Part shown: positions 53,260 to 62,545 of the stretch, piece after piece
Layout of the letters: the number at the start of each line of letters is the position of its first letter
How positions within the stretch are numbered: position 1 is the first letter of the stretch
Origin: Bacteroidales bacterium UBA2712
GTDB lineage: Bacteria; Bacteroidota; Bacteroidia; Bacteroidales; Paludibacteraceae
Direction of reading: 5' to 3'
DNA length: 64,000 nucleotides
Assembly: GCA_002354055.1 (NCBI GenBank)
Contig: DEKW01000005.1
Span: forward strand, 62,001-126,000
The notes under the pieces: model-generated
The model's database searches: none
The model's input: the letters and a program-made list of their open reading frames with translations, nothing else
What the model was told of the DNA's origin: nothing
Made by a program: the position numbers and the translations under genes

Positions 53260-53940
53260 ATGAAAAAATTAATGATGGCAGCAATGGCCTTAATCATTGC
53301 ATGTGGTTTCACTTTCGCTGACAACAAAAGCGAGCAAAAAGAAATCCGGAAGGAACGCCAGGAAATTCGCAAATTAGCGAAGAAAGAATTAACGTCCAGA
53401 GTGGACAAAGTGGTCAAACGCGAAGCCAAACGTCTCAGGAAAGAGGGCTGGCTGGTAAAACCGGGAGCTCTGCCTTTGGAGAAACAACTGGAACGCGTAT
53501 ATATGATGCAATATGAGTATGACGACAACCTGTTCCCTAAATATATCATGGGCGAGGCTTCTTCCGTGGGGGAGCATTACGACGCAGCGAAGACTTCCGC
53601 TACCAGTCTGGCTATCACGAATCTCGCGGGGCAGATCCAAACAGAAGTAACGGCTCTCGTGGAAAACACCGTGGCGAACCGTCAGTTGTCCGCTAACGAA
53701 GCCGCATCTATCAGCGAGAGCGTTATGGCATCGAAAAACCTCATCTCCCAGTCTATCGGCCGTACCATTCCGGTTATGGAATGCTACCGTACGAACAAAA
53801 AGAAAAATACGGAAGTTCTGGTTCGCCTGGCTTACAACGGCGAAATGGCTAAAGAAGCGGCCAAGAAAGCAGTACGCTCCGAATTGGAGAAAAAAGGAGA
53901 GAACCTGCACGAACAGCTCGACAAAGTGCTCGGTTTCTAA
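53260..53940 (+). CDS. Exported LPP20-like protein, first gene of the caspase cluster
   Basis: This 226-residue protein has a signal peptide (MKKLMMAAMALIIACGFTFA) and a very basic/acidic helical stretch (residues 22-60). A domain with repeated Ala helices follows (SATSLAITNLAGQIQTEV, VLVRLAYN, AAKKAVRSELEKK), reminiscent of LPP20/FlgO-like envelope proteins. No catalytic motif is visible. No promoter of the usual form lies in the 108 bp before it, so transcription may depend on read-through from the structured RNA or on another sigma factor. Confidence 0.68.
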   Translation: MKKLMMAAMALIIACGFTFADNKSEQKEIRKERQEIRKLAKKELTSRVDKVVKREAKRLRKEGWLVKPGALPLEKQLERVYMMQYEYDDNLFPKYIMGEASSVGEHYDAAKTSATSLAITNLAGQIQTEVTALVENTVANRQLSANEAASISESVMASKNLISQSIGRTIPVMECYRTNKKKNTEVLVRLAYNGEMAKEAAKKAVRSELEKKGENLHEQLDKVLGF

Positions 53941-53952
53941 AAGTCAAGCCGT

Positions 53953-54672
53953 ATGAAAACTACTTACCTACACACATGCTTTCTGCTACTCGTCTCCATG
54001 GCAATGACGGCATGCTTGAATAACGACAAGATGACGGTTGTTCTGCCTACGGGTACCGTATCCCATAATGTCATACCGGATGAGATCCGCGATGTACTTA
54101 CGGACCATATCCCCGTCTATGAGGGAAACGAGATACCCAATATCTCGGGATATTTCCTGGCAGACAACGTAGTGTCATTGTATTGCTCTGACGAGGGAAG
54201 CGGCGGCTATTCGCCGGGAGAGTCCTTCTCCGACGAATATTTCTATTTCGGAGAAATTACATCCAGAGGACTCATTTACGAATACATGGAAAGGGAAGGA
54301 TCAACCTATTTTTCCTCGAATCTGGTTCAGGTAATGGGGGATGGAAATAATTTCACCGCCTATTATGTTACGGAAAGTAATAGGGATGTAGATAAAGACG
54401 GGACAAATGAGACATGGTCCAAAATAAGTACTATCCTTTCGGGAACGATTACATCAGATGGTATTACGAATTGGAAGAAAGCCATCATCATGGTGGACAA
54501 AATAGACCCGCTGAACAAGTTAATGGCGGTAAATGTCTATCGTGTGTTTGAAGAGTCCGACGGCATTGCCGAGCGCATATCCCCATGGACGGCTCCGGAA
54601 CGCCGCCACGCTCCCGGAAATGCATCCGGGGAGGAAGAAAAACTGCCATCCAAAGCTTCTATTAACCAATAA
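53953..54672 (+). CDS. Unrecognised lipoprotein in the caspase cluster
   Basis: This 239-residue lipoprotein has a clear lipobox (AMTAC) within the first 22 residues. The following ~170 residues look beta-rich without a family I recognise (EIPNISGYFLADNVVSLYCSDEG, in part). A short acidic/Ser-rich C-terminus ends it. It sits 12 bp from both neighbours' coding sequence, so it is part of the same operon. Confidence 0.72.
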   Translation: MKTTYLHTCFLLLVSMAMTACLNNDKMTVVLPTGTVSHNVIPDEIRDVLTDHIPVYEGNEIPNISGYFLADNVVSLYCSDEGSGGYSPGESFSDEYFYFGEITSRGLIYEYMEREGSTYFSSNLVQVMGDGNNFTAYYVTESNRDVDKDGTNETWSKISTILSGTITSDGITNWKKAIIMVDKIDPLNKLMAVNVYRVFEESDGIAERISPWTAPERRHAPGNASGEEEKLPSKASINQ

Positions 54673-54684
54673 CAATTGCCCCCC

Positions 54685-57216
54685 ATGAAAACGAAATGGA
54701 TCTATTTATCACTTCTGCTATGGATGTGTAGCACATCTCTGATTTTCGCACAGGATTCGCTTGGGGTGATCCCAGTTTACCGGACGGACACTGCTGTCCT
54801 TGCCGATTCTTTACCCCAGAGCGCGGCAGAACGTTGGAACCGGAATACGGAAAAAGACAAATGGCAAATAGGTATGCGGATGAGTTTCGTCGGCTCGGAC
54901 ATGCTATATACCTCTGCCGCTTACAATGGCTACTACCATCCTTTGTACGGGCGGGGCGGTATCGGCTTCTGGGCGGAGCGATCGCTCATAGAAGGTTTGT
55001 CTATACGACCCGAATTCGCCTTCACAGGACGTGGGGCACTGCTCCAAAGCGACGACATTCGGTATGGTTTACATCTGAGGGCGTTTGATATCCGCGTAGG
55101 CCTCATCTATACCTTCTTGCGCGACAGGAAGGTACAACCATACGTCTTTCTTACGCCCAACATGAATTTCGTCATGTCCGGCCACGTCACCTATAAGGAC
55201 GGTAAAGGGCAGAATCTGGATACCAGACTGACCAAGGGTAGTATCAATCCCTTCAACTTCAGTATCATGCCCGGTGTTGGTCTCCGCTTCCCCGTAGAGG
55301 CAAACGATTTCAAGTTCTACGTAGATGCGGAGATCGGGTATAACTTCGGTTGCGTGAACACATTCTCGACAGCGGAAAAAAACGGCACCAGCGTTCCCCT
55401 CAACGGTATCAACTCGGATATCGTCGGCTCGCGGTTGAGCAGCAATCTGGAGTTCTCCGTTGCTGTCGGCATCCCCTTGGGCAGTATTGTTGCCAAAGAA
55501 CGGGCTCCGAGGGAGAAAAAGGAGAGTTGGTTTGAACAGCGGGCGCGGGAGCGGAAAGAGAGAAAAGCCGCGGAAGAGGAACTGGCTCGCCGGCAGGCTG
55601 AGCTGCTCCAACTGCTGCAGCAACAGCAAGCGGAGAAACAGAATAACTACAACGAAGAACTAGCGCGGTATAACGCTAACCTCTCGCCGCAGAACAGGGT
55701 CGGAGACGGCATCAAGATGTATGTGGTGCCAAATGTGGCTCTCGACACCGCGGACGACGGTTCGCCGGAAATGAACCTGAAACTGGAGTTCGCTTATGAG
55801 ACGGTCGTAAAAGAGACACCATCTCTCAAGTATGACAAAAACACGGATGACTACCCTGCCGGAGCATATCTGCCTACTCAGTCCAAGGCTTGCAAAACCA
55901 CCCTCAGTTTTATGAAAGAACAGCTGGACGGAGAACTGAAAGAGTATTTTACCCCCGACACACGTGTTACCATCCGCATCACCGGCGAGACGGACGGAAG
56001 CGCCATCAAAAAACGCATTCCTTACAAGGGAGAGTTCGGAGATTTCGAACAGGAACTGATCTATCTGAACGGCATGATAGACGAGATGACCGTCACGCGA
56101 AAGAATGGTATTACCTCCAATGGCCAGTTGGGATTCCTTCGTACGCAGGGCGTGCAGAAATATATGGAGACATATATAGATGCGCTCCAACGGACCCAGA
56201 ACACCTATCAGATATATGCGGTTGAGAGGACGGAAAAAGGCTCACAGTACCGCAAAATATCGGTAGAACTGACCATCCATAATGCCTATCAGATGGAAAA
56301 ACGCCCCGTTGCTGTCGTTACGCGTGACACGGTTCCGGCCGCTCAGACGGAGGCGAAACACGGCAGAAAATCAAGGTTTAAAAACAAAGTGGAGACTCTG
56401 GAACCGGAACTGCCCAAGACGGATACGCTGCCTAATGTGGACACCGATATTCCTCTTACCAATATGGCTAACACGGATACCTATGTGCTTGTCATCGGTA
56501 ACGAGAAGTACAAAGATATAGTTGGTGTTGTTCCTTTCGCTGAGAATGACGCTAAGATGTTCCGCATGTATTGCATGAAGACGCTTGGTATCCCTGACCG
56601 CCAGATACGCATGACGCTCAATGCCACACGTAACGAGATTGCAGACGGTTTGGACTGGCTGGAGAACCTGGTGCAGGCACGGAACGGAAAGGCACGTATT
56701 ATCTTCTACTACGCCGGGCACGGTATGCCGCTGAATGAGACAACACATCTGCTGCCTGTGGACGGTAACCCGGAAAAAGCGGAACAGCAGATCGCCTTGA
56801 ATGAGCTGTATAACCGGTTGAGCGACTGGAATGCCGCATCCGTCACCTGTATCTTTGACGCATGCTTCTCCGGTACAAGGCGAAACGGCCAACCCATTGT
56901 GCAGGGCGGGCGTGGTATCGCACTCAAACCCAAGTTTGATCCGGTCCACGGAAATCTCGTGATCTTCTCTGCCGCGGAAGCCTCGCAGACTGCGTATCCT
57001 TATCCGGAGCAGAAACACGGATTGTTCACCTATTGGTTCCTTAGAGCTCTCCAGGAATCGAAAGGGGCTATGAACTACAAAGAACTCATTCATTATCTCA
57101 CGGAAAGAGTTTCTGTAGAGGCATCCCTGATGAACCGGAAACAGAACCCCAACCTTCAATACAGCGAAGCGCTGGAGGGGAAATGGTTCGATTGGACATT
57201 CCAGAAACAGAACTGA
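54685..57216 (+). CDS. Outer-membrane barrel / coiled-coil / OmpA-like / caspase-domain fusion protein
   Basis: This 843-residue exported protein starts at ATG 54685 with a signal peptide ending at IFAQ. Residues ~45-265 look like an outer-membrane beta-barrel (IGMRMSFVGSDMLYTSAAYNG in part). A charged coiled coil runs at ~273-325 (ARERKERKAAEEELARRQAE), then an OmpA-like alpha/beta domain at ~400-535 (VTIRITGETDGS, YRKISVELTI). A caspase/peptidase C14 domain spans ~594-843 with catalytic H679 in YYAGHG and C727 in DACFSG. Both are intact, so proteolysis is predicted, in the periplasm or at the cell surface. Caspase plus barrel plus OmpA in one chain is unusual. Confidence 0.85.
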   Translation: MKTKWIYLSLLLWMCSTSLIFAQDSLGVIPVYRTDTAVLADSLPQSAAERWNRNTEKDKWQIGMRMSFVGSDMLYTSAAYNGYYHPLYGRGGIGFWAERSLIEGLSIRPEFAFTGRGALLQSDDIRYGLHLRAFDIRVGLIYTFLRDRKVQPYVFLTPNMNFVMSGHVTYKDGKGQNLDTRLTKGSINPFNFSIMPGVGLRFPVEANDFKFYVDAEIGYNFGCVNTFSTAEKNGTSVPLNGINSDIVGSRLSSNLEFSVAVGIPLGSIVAKERAPREKKESWFEQRARERKERKAAEEELARRQAELLQLLQQQQAEKQNNYNEELARYNANLSPQNRVGDGIKMYVVPNVALDTADDGSPEMNLKLEFAYETVVKETPSLKYDKNTDDYPAGAYLPTQSKACKTTLSFMKEQLDGELKEYFTPDTRVTIRITGETDGSAIKKRIPYKGEFGDFEQELIYLNGMIDEMTVTRKNGITSNGQLGFLRTQGVQKYMETYIDALQRTQNTYQIYAVERTEKGSQYRKISVELTIHNAYQMEKRPVAVVTRDTVPAAQTEAKHGRKSRFKNKVETLEPELPKTDTLPNVDTDIPLTNMANTDTYVLVIGNEKYKDIVGVVPFAENDAKMFRMYCMKTLGIPDRQIRMTLNATRNEIADGLDWLENLVQARNGKARIIFYYAGHGMPLNETTHLLPVDGNPEKAEQQIALNELYNRLSDWNAASVTCIFDACFSGTRRNGQPIVQGGRGIALKPKFDPVHGNLVIFSAAEASQTAYPYPEQKHGLFTYWFLRALQESKGAMNYKELIHYLTERVSVEASLMNRKQNPNLQYSEALEGKWFDWTFQKQN

Positions 57217-57220
57217 CAAG

Positions 57221-58099
57221 ATGCGTGGTTTCTATCTGGCCATAGTATGTTGTATGGGTATGTGCGCAGCGTACGCGGGAGACATCACCCGCGTCGCTGC
57301 CACGTATGAATACGTCTCCGGTAACCCGGACGAGACACCGGCGCAAGCCGAAGCAAAAGCATTTGAATATGCCCGCCGGAAAGCGCTTGAAGACAAGTTC
57401 GGACTCGATGTGAGCAGTGTCACGAACACCTTGGTTACCAATAGAACCGGTAACGGAAGTGAACACTCCGAGACCAATGTCTTTGCGCTGGGAGAAACAT
57501 CCGTGCGCGGAGAATGGATTGAGACTGTTTCCGAGAAAGTGCTGGAGAAAAACTTCACGAACGGGTTTTGGATTATCAAAGTCCGGGTGGAAGGAAGGGC
57601 GCGTAACTACGCCGCCGAAAAAGCCGATATTCATTTCGCTTTTGTCAGAAACATACAGGATATAGACCCGCCCGTCACCTTCCGGGACGGGAATGATATC
57701 TTCCTCCGTTTCTCCTCGCCCGTCTCTGGCAAACTATGCGTCTATCTGGTCGATGAAGACAAGAATGCTTTCTGCCTCCTGCCATACCCGAAACAGCAAA
57801 GCGGTGCACAGTCCGTCGAGGCGAACAAGGAATATATTTTCTTCTCGTCCGATTTTGATGAGTCTGCCCAGGAATATACCCTCAACTGCGAGCGTTCGTC
57901 CGAGCAGAATGCATTATATGTCATCTTCTCTCCAAATGATTTTACCAAAGCGGCGGACAAGCAGGGAGGAAAGAACTTCCGCGACGAACAACTGCCGCGG
58001 GAACTGACCTATGAAGCATTGATGAAATGGCTCGCCCGCAACCAGACCAAAGACCCCGATATGGCGGTACACTCTACTTTGATAACTATCAGGAAATAA
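57221..58099 (+). CDS. Exported FlgT/DUF4384-like protein in the caspase cluster
   Basis: This 292-residue protein has a signal peptide ending at AAYAG. The N-terminal domain (residues ~25-125) has the helix AQAEAKAFEYARRKALEDKFG typical of FlgT-N/LPP20-like folds. The second domain (~145-235, DIFLRFSSPVSGKLCVYLVDEDKNAFCLLPYP in part) resembles DUF4384, which often accompanies caspase-like proteins. It follows the caspase gene by 4 bp. It may be a partner or substrate of that protein. Confidence 0.7.
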   Translation: MRGFYLAIVCCMGMCAAYAGDITRVAATYEYVSGNPDETPAQAEAKAFEYARRKALEDKFGLDVSSVTNTLVTNRTGNGSEHSETNVFALGETSVRGEWIETVSEKVLEKNFTNGFWIIKVRVEGRARNYAAEKADIHFAFVRNIQDIDPPVTFRDGNDIFLRFSSPVSGKLCVYLVDEDKNAFCLLPYPKQQSGAQSVEANKEYIFFSSDFDESAQEYTLNCERSSEQNALYVIFSPNDFTKAADKQGGKNFRDEQLPRELTYEALMKWLARNQTKDPDMAVHSTLITIRK

Positions 58100-58106
58100 A
58101 TCTGTT

Positions 58107-59546
58107 ATGCGCAAATATTCTATCATTTTACTCCTATGGCTGGCAGGCATGGATCTTTACGCGCAGTCGTTCGAGGAGCAATACCGCGCTTTTCAGCAGG
58201 CGGCGCAGAAGAACTACGCGGATTTCCGGGACCAAGCAAACGCCCGATATGCGGAATTCTTGCGTGCTGCGTGGGAGTACTATCGTGTCTCTCCTGCTAT
58301 TCCACGCCCCAAGGACGAACCGACCCCTCCTGTGCCTTATGACGATAAACAGAAGCAGCAGGACCAAGAGATAAAGGGCGAAGCCGTTCCGCAACCTACT
58401 CCGGCTCCGGCACCGCAGCCGGTAGCACCGGTCATAGAGAATGACGACGAGTCGCGCACCGTCAGCTTGACGTATTACGGTACGCCTTTCTCTTTCCGTG
58501 TGCCCAAAGATAAATCTGTCTTATTGCCGGACATTAAGGCGGAGACATTGACTGCGGCATGGGAAGAATTAGCCGGCAAGGAATATAACAATCTGCTCCG
58601 CGATTGCCTCTCTGCGCGTGACCAGCATAAGCTTTGCGACTGGGCATACCTCTCCTTGCTGCAGCAACTCACAGAGACACTCTACGGCCAATCCAATGCG
58701 GCTGTTCTCCTGCAAGCATTTCTCTACGCCAACTCCGGTTATCAGATGCGGCTGGCTGTCACGGAAAACGGTACGCTTCATCTTCTGGTCGGGAGCGAAT
58801 ATACGTTCTACGACCGCGGATATTTTGAGATAGAGGGCGGTAAATTCTTCCCTTTGGGCGAACTTACCGGAAAAGTTGCTATATGCAATGGCGCTTTCGA
58901 GAAAGAGAAACCCCTCTCGCTGCTTATCTCCGAGGAACAGCATTTCGCCTCTGTGCCGCAAACGATGCCGGCGCGAAAGGCGCAATCCGGCCTCACGGCT
59001 TCCTGCGCTATCAATAAAAACCTCATTGATTTCTATAACTCCTACCCAACCGGACATTACGGCGATGATTTCGGCACACGATGGGCGGCGTATGCCAATT
59101 CGCCTATGGATGAAACGATCCGAAAAGAGTTGTATCCCCAACTGATGGCAGCTGTCCGCGGAGTACCCGAGGCACAGGCGGTTAACCTGCTGCTGAACTG
59201 GGTACAGACCGCCTTTGAATATGAGTATGACGACACGGTATGGGGAGGGGACAGAGCGTTCTTCCCCGCCGAATCGCTCCATTACCCCTATTGCGATTGC
59301 GAGGATCGCTCTATCTTGTTCTCGCGTATCGTGCGGGATCTGCTACATCTGGAAGTGGTGCTTCTCTATTACCCCGGGCACCTGGCAACGGCGGTGCATT
59401 TTCACCAGGACATCCGAGGAGACTATCTGCTCCTTGACGGCAGCAAATTCATTATCTGTGACCCTACCTATATCGGCGCACCGGTCGGTGCTACCATGCC
59501 TGACATGGATAACCAAACAGCCAAGGTAATCACCTTGAATAACTGA
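58107..59546 (+). CDS. Exported transglutaminase-fold cysteine protease-like protein
   Basis: This 479-residue protein has a signal peptide (MRKYSIILLLWLAGMDLYAQ), a helical region, and a Pro-rich linker at about residues 65-110. A C-terminal transglutaminase-like domain carries the predicted triad C398 (CDCEDRS), H431 (TAVHF) and D452 (CDPTY). Related bacterial proteins are mostly peptidases or amidases. It ends the cluster, with a strong terminator 30 bp behind. Two different cysteine-protease folds in one operon suggest a proteolytic relay. Confidence 0.8.
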   Translation: MRKYSIILLLWLAGMDLYAQSFEEQYRAFQQAAQKNYADFRDQANARYAEFLRAAWEYYRVSPAIPRPKDEPTPPVPYDDKQKQQDQEIKGEAVPQPTPAPAPQPVAPVIENDDESRTVSLTYYGTPFSFRVPKDKSVLLPDIKAETLTAAWEELAGKEYNNLLRDCLSARDQHKLCDWAYLSLLQQLTETLYGQSNAAVLLQAFLYANSGYQMRLAVTENGTLHLLVGSEYTFYDRGYFEIEGGKFFPLGELTGKVAICNGAFEKEKPLSLLISEEQHFASVPQTMPARKAQSGLTASCAINKNLIDFYNSYPTGHYGDDFGTRWAAYANSPMDETIRKELYPQLMAAVRGVPEAQAVNLLLNWVQTAFEYEYDDTVWGGDRAFFPAESLHYPYCDCEDRSILFSRIVRDLLHLEVVLLYYPGHLATAVHFHQDIRGDYLLLDGSKFIICDPTYIGAPVGATMPDMDNQTAKVITLNN

Positions 59547-59576
59547 TACCGTTTCTGCCCTCACTTTCTTTTCATG

Positions 59577-59610
59577 GCAGTTCTGCGTAAGGCAGAACTG
59601 CTTTTTTTTT
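59577..59610 (+). terminator. Rho-independent terminator of the caspase cluster
   Basis: gcagttctgc (59577-59586), loop gtaag and gcagaactgc (59592-59601) form a perfect 10 bp stem followed by nine T. It closes the caspase operon. Confidence 0.95.
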
Positions 59611-59809
59611 GGTCTATAGGCAGAGCCCGTAGGGCATGGTGCCTGCGGTTTTTCCTGCCTGGGCTCTCTTTGCCGTGAATGAGCGACTGTACCCGCACCG
59701 TCGCGCCTGTACGCTCAATCTCTGGATCTCAAACAGCAACAGACCGAAACTATATCGGGGGCAAAAAGGGGGCATATAGGAGGCAAGTGCTAATCAAATT
59801 TATTTTTCG

Positions 59810-59911
59810 ATGAAAAAGAAATATTATTTTTACTCCATCATGACGTGTCTGGAGAAAGCTATCCAATACCCCGTTGAATGCGGCGCAGAGTACGACGAGC
59901 AGCACAGCTAA
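59810..59911 (+). CDS. Possible small protein of 33 residues
   Basis: An ATG frame encodes a 33-residue peptide starting MKKKYYFYSIMTCLEKAIQ and ending with an acidic DEQHS. A terminator follows 31 bp later, making a self-contained unit in the otherwise gene-free 59547-60145 interval. A purine-rich ggagg lies 25-30 bases upstream, too far for a standard site. Coding potential is unproven; it may be a decayed gene remnant. Confidence 0.35.
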   Translation: MKKKYYFYSIMTCLEKAIQYPVECGAEYDEQHS

Positions 59912-59942
59912 TCCCCGCGAGGCAACACCTCGCTACGGAAGG

Positions 59943-59968
59943 CACTCCCAGTTTGGAGTGTCTTTTTT
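59943..59968 (+). terminator. Rho-independent terminator after the small frame
   Basis: cactcc (59943-59948), loop cagttt and ggagtg (59955-59960) are followed by a T-rich run. The segment ggagtgtcttttttta recurs without its partner arm at about 60011, a partial duplication. Confidence 0.8.
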
Positions 59969-60078
59969 TATTTTGGTATCGTTCTTGCGATCTATTTGCC
60001 GAACGCGACGGGAGTGTCTTTTTTTATACCCTAATCCCTCATCCCGAACCCCTAATTCCTAAAAAACTTCGTTTTTCC

Positions 60079-60109
60079 TTGCATATGTCAAAAAAAAGCA
60101 GTAATTTTG
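60079..60109 (+). promoter_or_regulatory. Bacteroidales-type promoter of ftsW
   Basis: TTG (60079-60081), 20 bp spacer and TAATTTTG (60102-60109) lie 36 bp before the ftsW start. Confidence 0.82.
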
Positions 60110-60145
60110 TAGCCAAATTGTCAAACCTCAAACCTTAATGGATTT

Positions 60146-61378
60146 ATGAATTGGAATCTACGACACATCGACCGCACGTTCTGGGGGCTCTTTATCACCC
60201 TGATCGTCGTGGCAATCATCGCCCTTTTCTCGGCGTCTTCTACCTTAGTGTATATGCATCACTCGGCCTTAGGTCCGATCGGGCAACAGATGTTCTTCAT
60301 CGTGTTAGGCATCATAGCGGCTTTCGGCATCCAGTATATACCGACGCATTGGATTCGTTTCGGCGGGTACGTGTTGTTGGTGATCAGTACGCTGCTGGTC
60401 TATTCGACGATGATCCCCGGCAACCCGTTGGTAGTGACGATCAACGGCGCCGCGCGGTGGGTACGTATCGCGGGAATCACTTTCCAGCCCTCGGAGCTGG
60501 CGAAACTGAGTCTGATCATCGTGGTGGCGGATCAGTTAGCGCGCATCCATACGGAGGAAGATAAATGGAAATACTTCATCCGAACCTTGGTCATCGCGGG
60601 TATCGTGATGCTGCCGATCATGGCGTCCAACCTCTCGACGGCGGTGCTGATAGGGTTGATCGTGTTTTGCCTCTGGATCTTAGCGCGTATCCCGTGGAAA
60701 TATACGCTGTCGATAGTAGGTATCGCAATCGTGGCGCTGATGTTAGGTTACGCGATTGTAGAGTTCGGTTTCGTTCGTCCGGGAAGACAGATGCACGGTC
60801 CTTTCAAGCGTGCAACGACCTGGGTATCCCGTATCGACCGGCATTTCAATGACGACGGCGCATCGAAATACGTCCTCACGGACGAGAATATCCAGGAGGT
60901 CTATTCCTCGGTAGCTATCGCCCGCGGCGGGACGACGCCGTTTGGCGTGTTCCCAGGTAACAGCAAGGAGCGGGATTATCTGCCCTTGGCGTTTGCGGAT
61001 TATATCTTCGCGATCATTGTCGAAGAGTCGGGTATCATCGGTGCCGCAGGACTGATTTTCCTGTACCTGGCGGTTTTGTTCAGGGCCTGCAATGTGTCGA
61101 GCCGCTATTCGGACATGCCGGCGATGCTGATGACGATGGGGCTGGCGCTGATGATCACCTGTCAAGCGTTGATCTCCATGCTCGTGGCGGTCGGTCTGGG
61201 TCCGGTGACGGGTCAGCCGCTGCCGCTGATATCCAGAGGCGGAACGTCGGTGCTGATCACGTCGATATACTTCGGCATCATGATGAGTGTGAGCCGCGAG
61301 CAGTTAGCCCTTCGCGAACGCGTACAAGAGACCATCAGCGAGAGTCAGGAAGAAGTACCAATTGTGACGGTGGAATGA
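60146..61378 (+). CDS. ftsW: Cell-division peptidoglycan glycosyltransferase FtsW (SEDS family)
   Basis: SEDS proteins polymerise lipid II into glycan strands. The 410-residue product has about ten membrane helices and SEDS hallmarks: SASSTLVYM early, GAARWVRIAGITFQPSELAKL, and the C-terminal GLGPVTGQPLPLISRGGTSVL. RodA is the main alternative; the adjacent murG gene favours FtsW. A cytoplasmic acidic tail ends the protein. The gene has its own promoter, so this dcw segment is independent of any upstream mur genes. Confidence 0.92.
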   Translation: MNWNLRHIDRTFWGLFITLIVVAIIALFSASSTLVYMHHSALGPIGQQMFFIVLGIIAAFGIQYIPTHWIRFGGYVLLVISTLLVYSTMIPGNPLVVTINGAARWVRIAGITFQPSELAKLSLIIVVADQLARIHTEEDKWKYFIRTLVIAGIVMLPIMASNLSTAVLIGLIVFCLWILARIPWKYTLSIVGIAIVALMLGYAIVEFGFVRPGRQMHGPFKRATTWVSRIDRHFNDDGASKYVLTDENIQEVYSSVAIARGGTTPFGVFPGNSKERDYLPLAFADYIFAIIVEESGIIGAAGLIFLYLAVLFRACNVSSRYSDMPAMLMTMGLALMITCQALISMLVAVGLGPVTGQPLPLISRGGTSVLITSIYFGIMMSVSREQLALRERVQETISESQEEVPIVTVE

Positions 61379-61404
61379 ACGAATTAACGAATTAACGAAT
61401 TGAT

Positions 61405-62484
61405 ATGCGATACTTAATTTCCGGAGGAGGGACCGGAGGACATATATTCCCTGCCATCAGTATTGCAAATGCATTAAAAGAATTAGACCCGGAGGCGGAG
61501 ATCCTCTTCGTAGGCGCGTTAGGGCGCATGGAGATGGAGCGTGTGCCGCAAGCGGGGTATAAGATCGTCGGTCTGCCGGTTCGTGGCTTCAACCGCGCAC
61601 AGCCGTGGAAGAACGTGTCGGTGCTGGCCGATCTGGTCAAGTCCATCCGACAGGTGAAGAAAATCATCCGGGATTTTAGACCGGACGTAGGTGTCGGTGT
61701 CGGCGGTTACGCTTCGGGAGCCGCTATGTGGGCGGCAGCTAACATGGGGATACCGATCCTGTTACAAGAGCAGAACGGCTTTGCCGGCGTGACGAACAAG
61801 ATCCTGAAGAACAAAGCTGCGAAGATATGCGTGGCGTACCCCGGCATGGAGCGGTTCTTTCCCGCTGATAAGATCATTCTTACGGGTAATCCGGTTCGGC
61901 AGAACCTGACAGAAGGCAGAAAGTCGAAAGTCGAAAGTCGAAAGACGCTCCTGATTATCGGCGGGTCATTGGGGGCACGGACGATCAATGAGGCGGTAAA
62001 AGAAGCCATCAGCCATCAGTTATCAGCGTTCAACGGAATTCATGTCGTTTGGCAGACGGGTAAGGTGTATTACGAGAAATGCAAAGCCGTTTGGGAAGCA
62101 GCCGGCAAACCGGCGAATATCGAGTGCCTGGATTTCCTGAGCGACATGCCGGAGCGCTATGCGCAGGCAGATCTGGTGATCTCCCGCGCAGGAGCTTCGT
62201 CCATCAGCGAGATATGCTTGTTGGGCAAACCGGCCATCTTGGTGCCCTCTCCGAACGTAGCCGAAGATCATCAGACGCATAACGCTATGGCGCTGGTGAA
62301 CCGCGATGCGGCGGTGTTGGTACGCGATGCGGAAGCGGCAGAGAAGTTGATTCCGACGGCGCTGACCCTGTTAGAGGACAAAGCCAAGTTAGAGGTGCTG
62401 CACACGAATGTACTGAAACTAGCGCAGGCCGATTCCGCTACACGCATTGCGAAAGAGGTGATGGCGTTGGCTAATAGGGTTTAG
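61405..62484 (+). CDS. murG: UDP-GlcNAc:lipid I N-acetylglucosaminyltransferase MurG
   Basis: MurG (359 aa) makes lipid II on the inner membrane face. It has GGGTGGHIFPAISIA, LQEQNGFAGVTNKIL, GGSLGARTIN and the donor-site SRAGASSISEICLLGKPAILVPSP in part. In the interdomain loop the DNA is an aaagtcg heptamer tract (61918-61946) encoding GRKSKVESRK, followed at 62006-62026 by a catcagccatcagttatcag tract. The stop codon itself lies in a TTTAGGG-type repeat, so the last residues are repeat-derived. A cgaattaa repeat precedes the start. Confidence 0.95.
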   Translation: MRYLISGGGTGGHIFPAISIANALKELDPEAEILFVGALGRMEMERVPQAGYKIVGLPVRGFNRAQPWKNVSVLADLVKSIRQVKKIIRDFRPDVGVGVGGYASGAAMWAAANMGIPILLQEQNGFAGVTNKILKNKAAKICVAYPGMERFFPADKIILTGNPVRQNLTEGRKSKVESRKTLLIIGGSLGARTINEAVKEAISHQLSAFNGIHVVWQTGKVYYEKCKAVWEAAGKPANIECLDFLSDMPERYAQADLVISRAGASSISEICLLGKPAILVPSPNVAEDHQTHNAMALVNRDAAVLVRDAEAAEKLIPTALTLLEDKAKLEVLHTNVLKLAQADSATRIAKEVMALANRV

Positions 62485-62541
62485 GATTTAGGGTTTAGGA
62501 TTTAGGGTTTAGGTTTTAGGGTTTAGGATTTAAGATTTAGG
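62476..62541 (+). repeat. Telomere-like TTTAGGG/TTTAGGA heptamer tract
   Basis: About nine degenerate heptamers of the form (g/a)tttagg run from the end of murG to just before the next start codon. The murG stop TAG is part of one unit. Confidence 0.92.
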
Positions 62542-62545
62542 AAAT

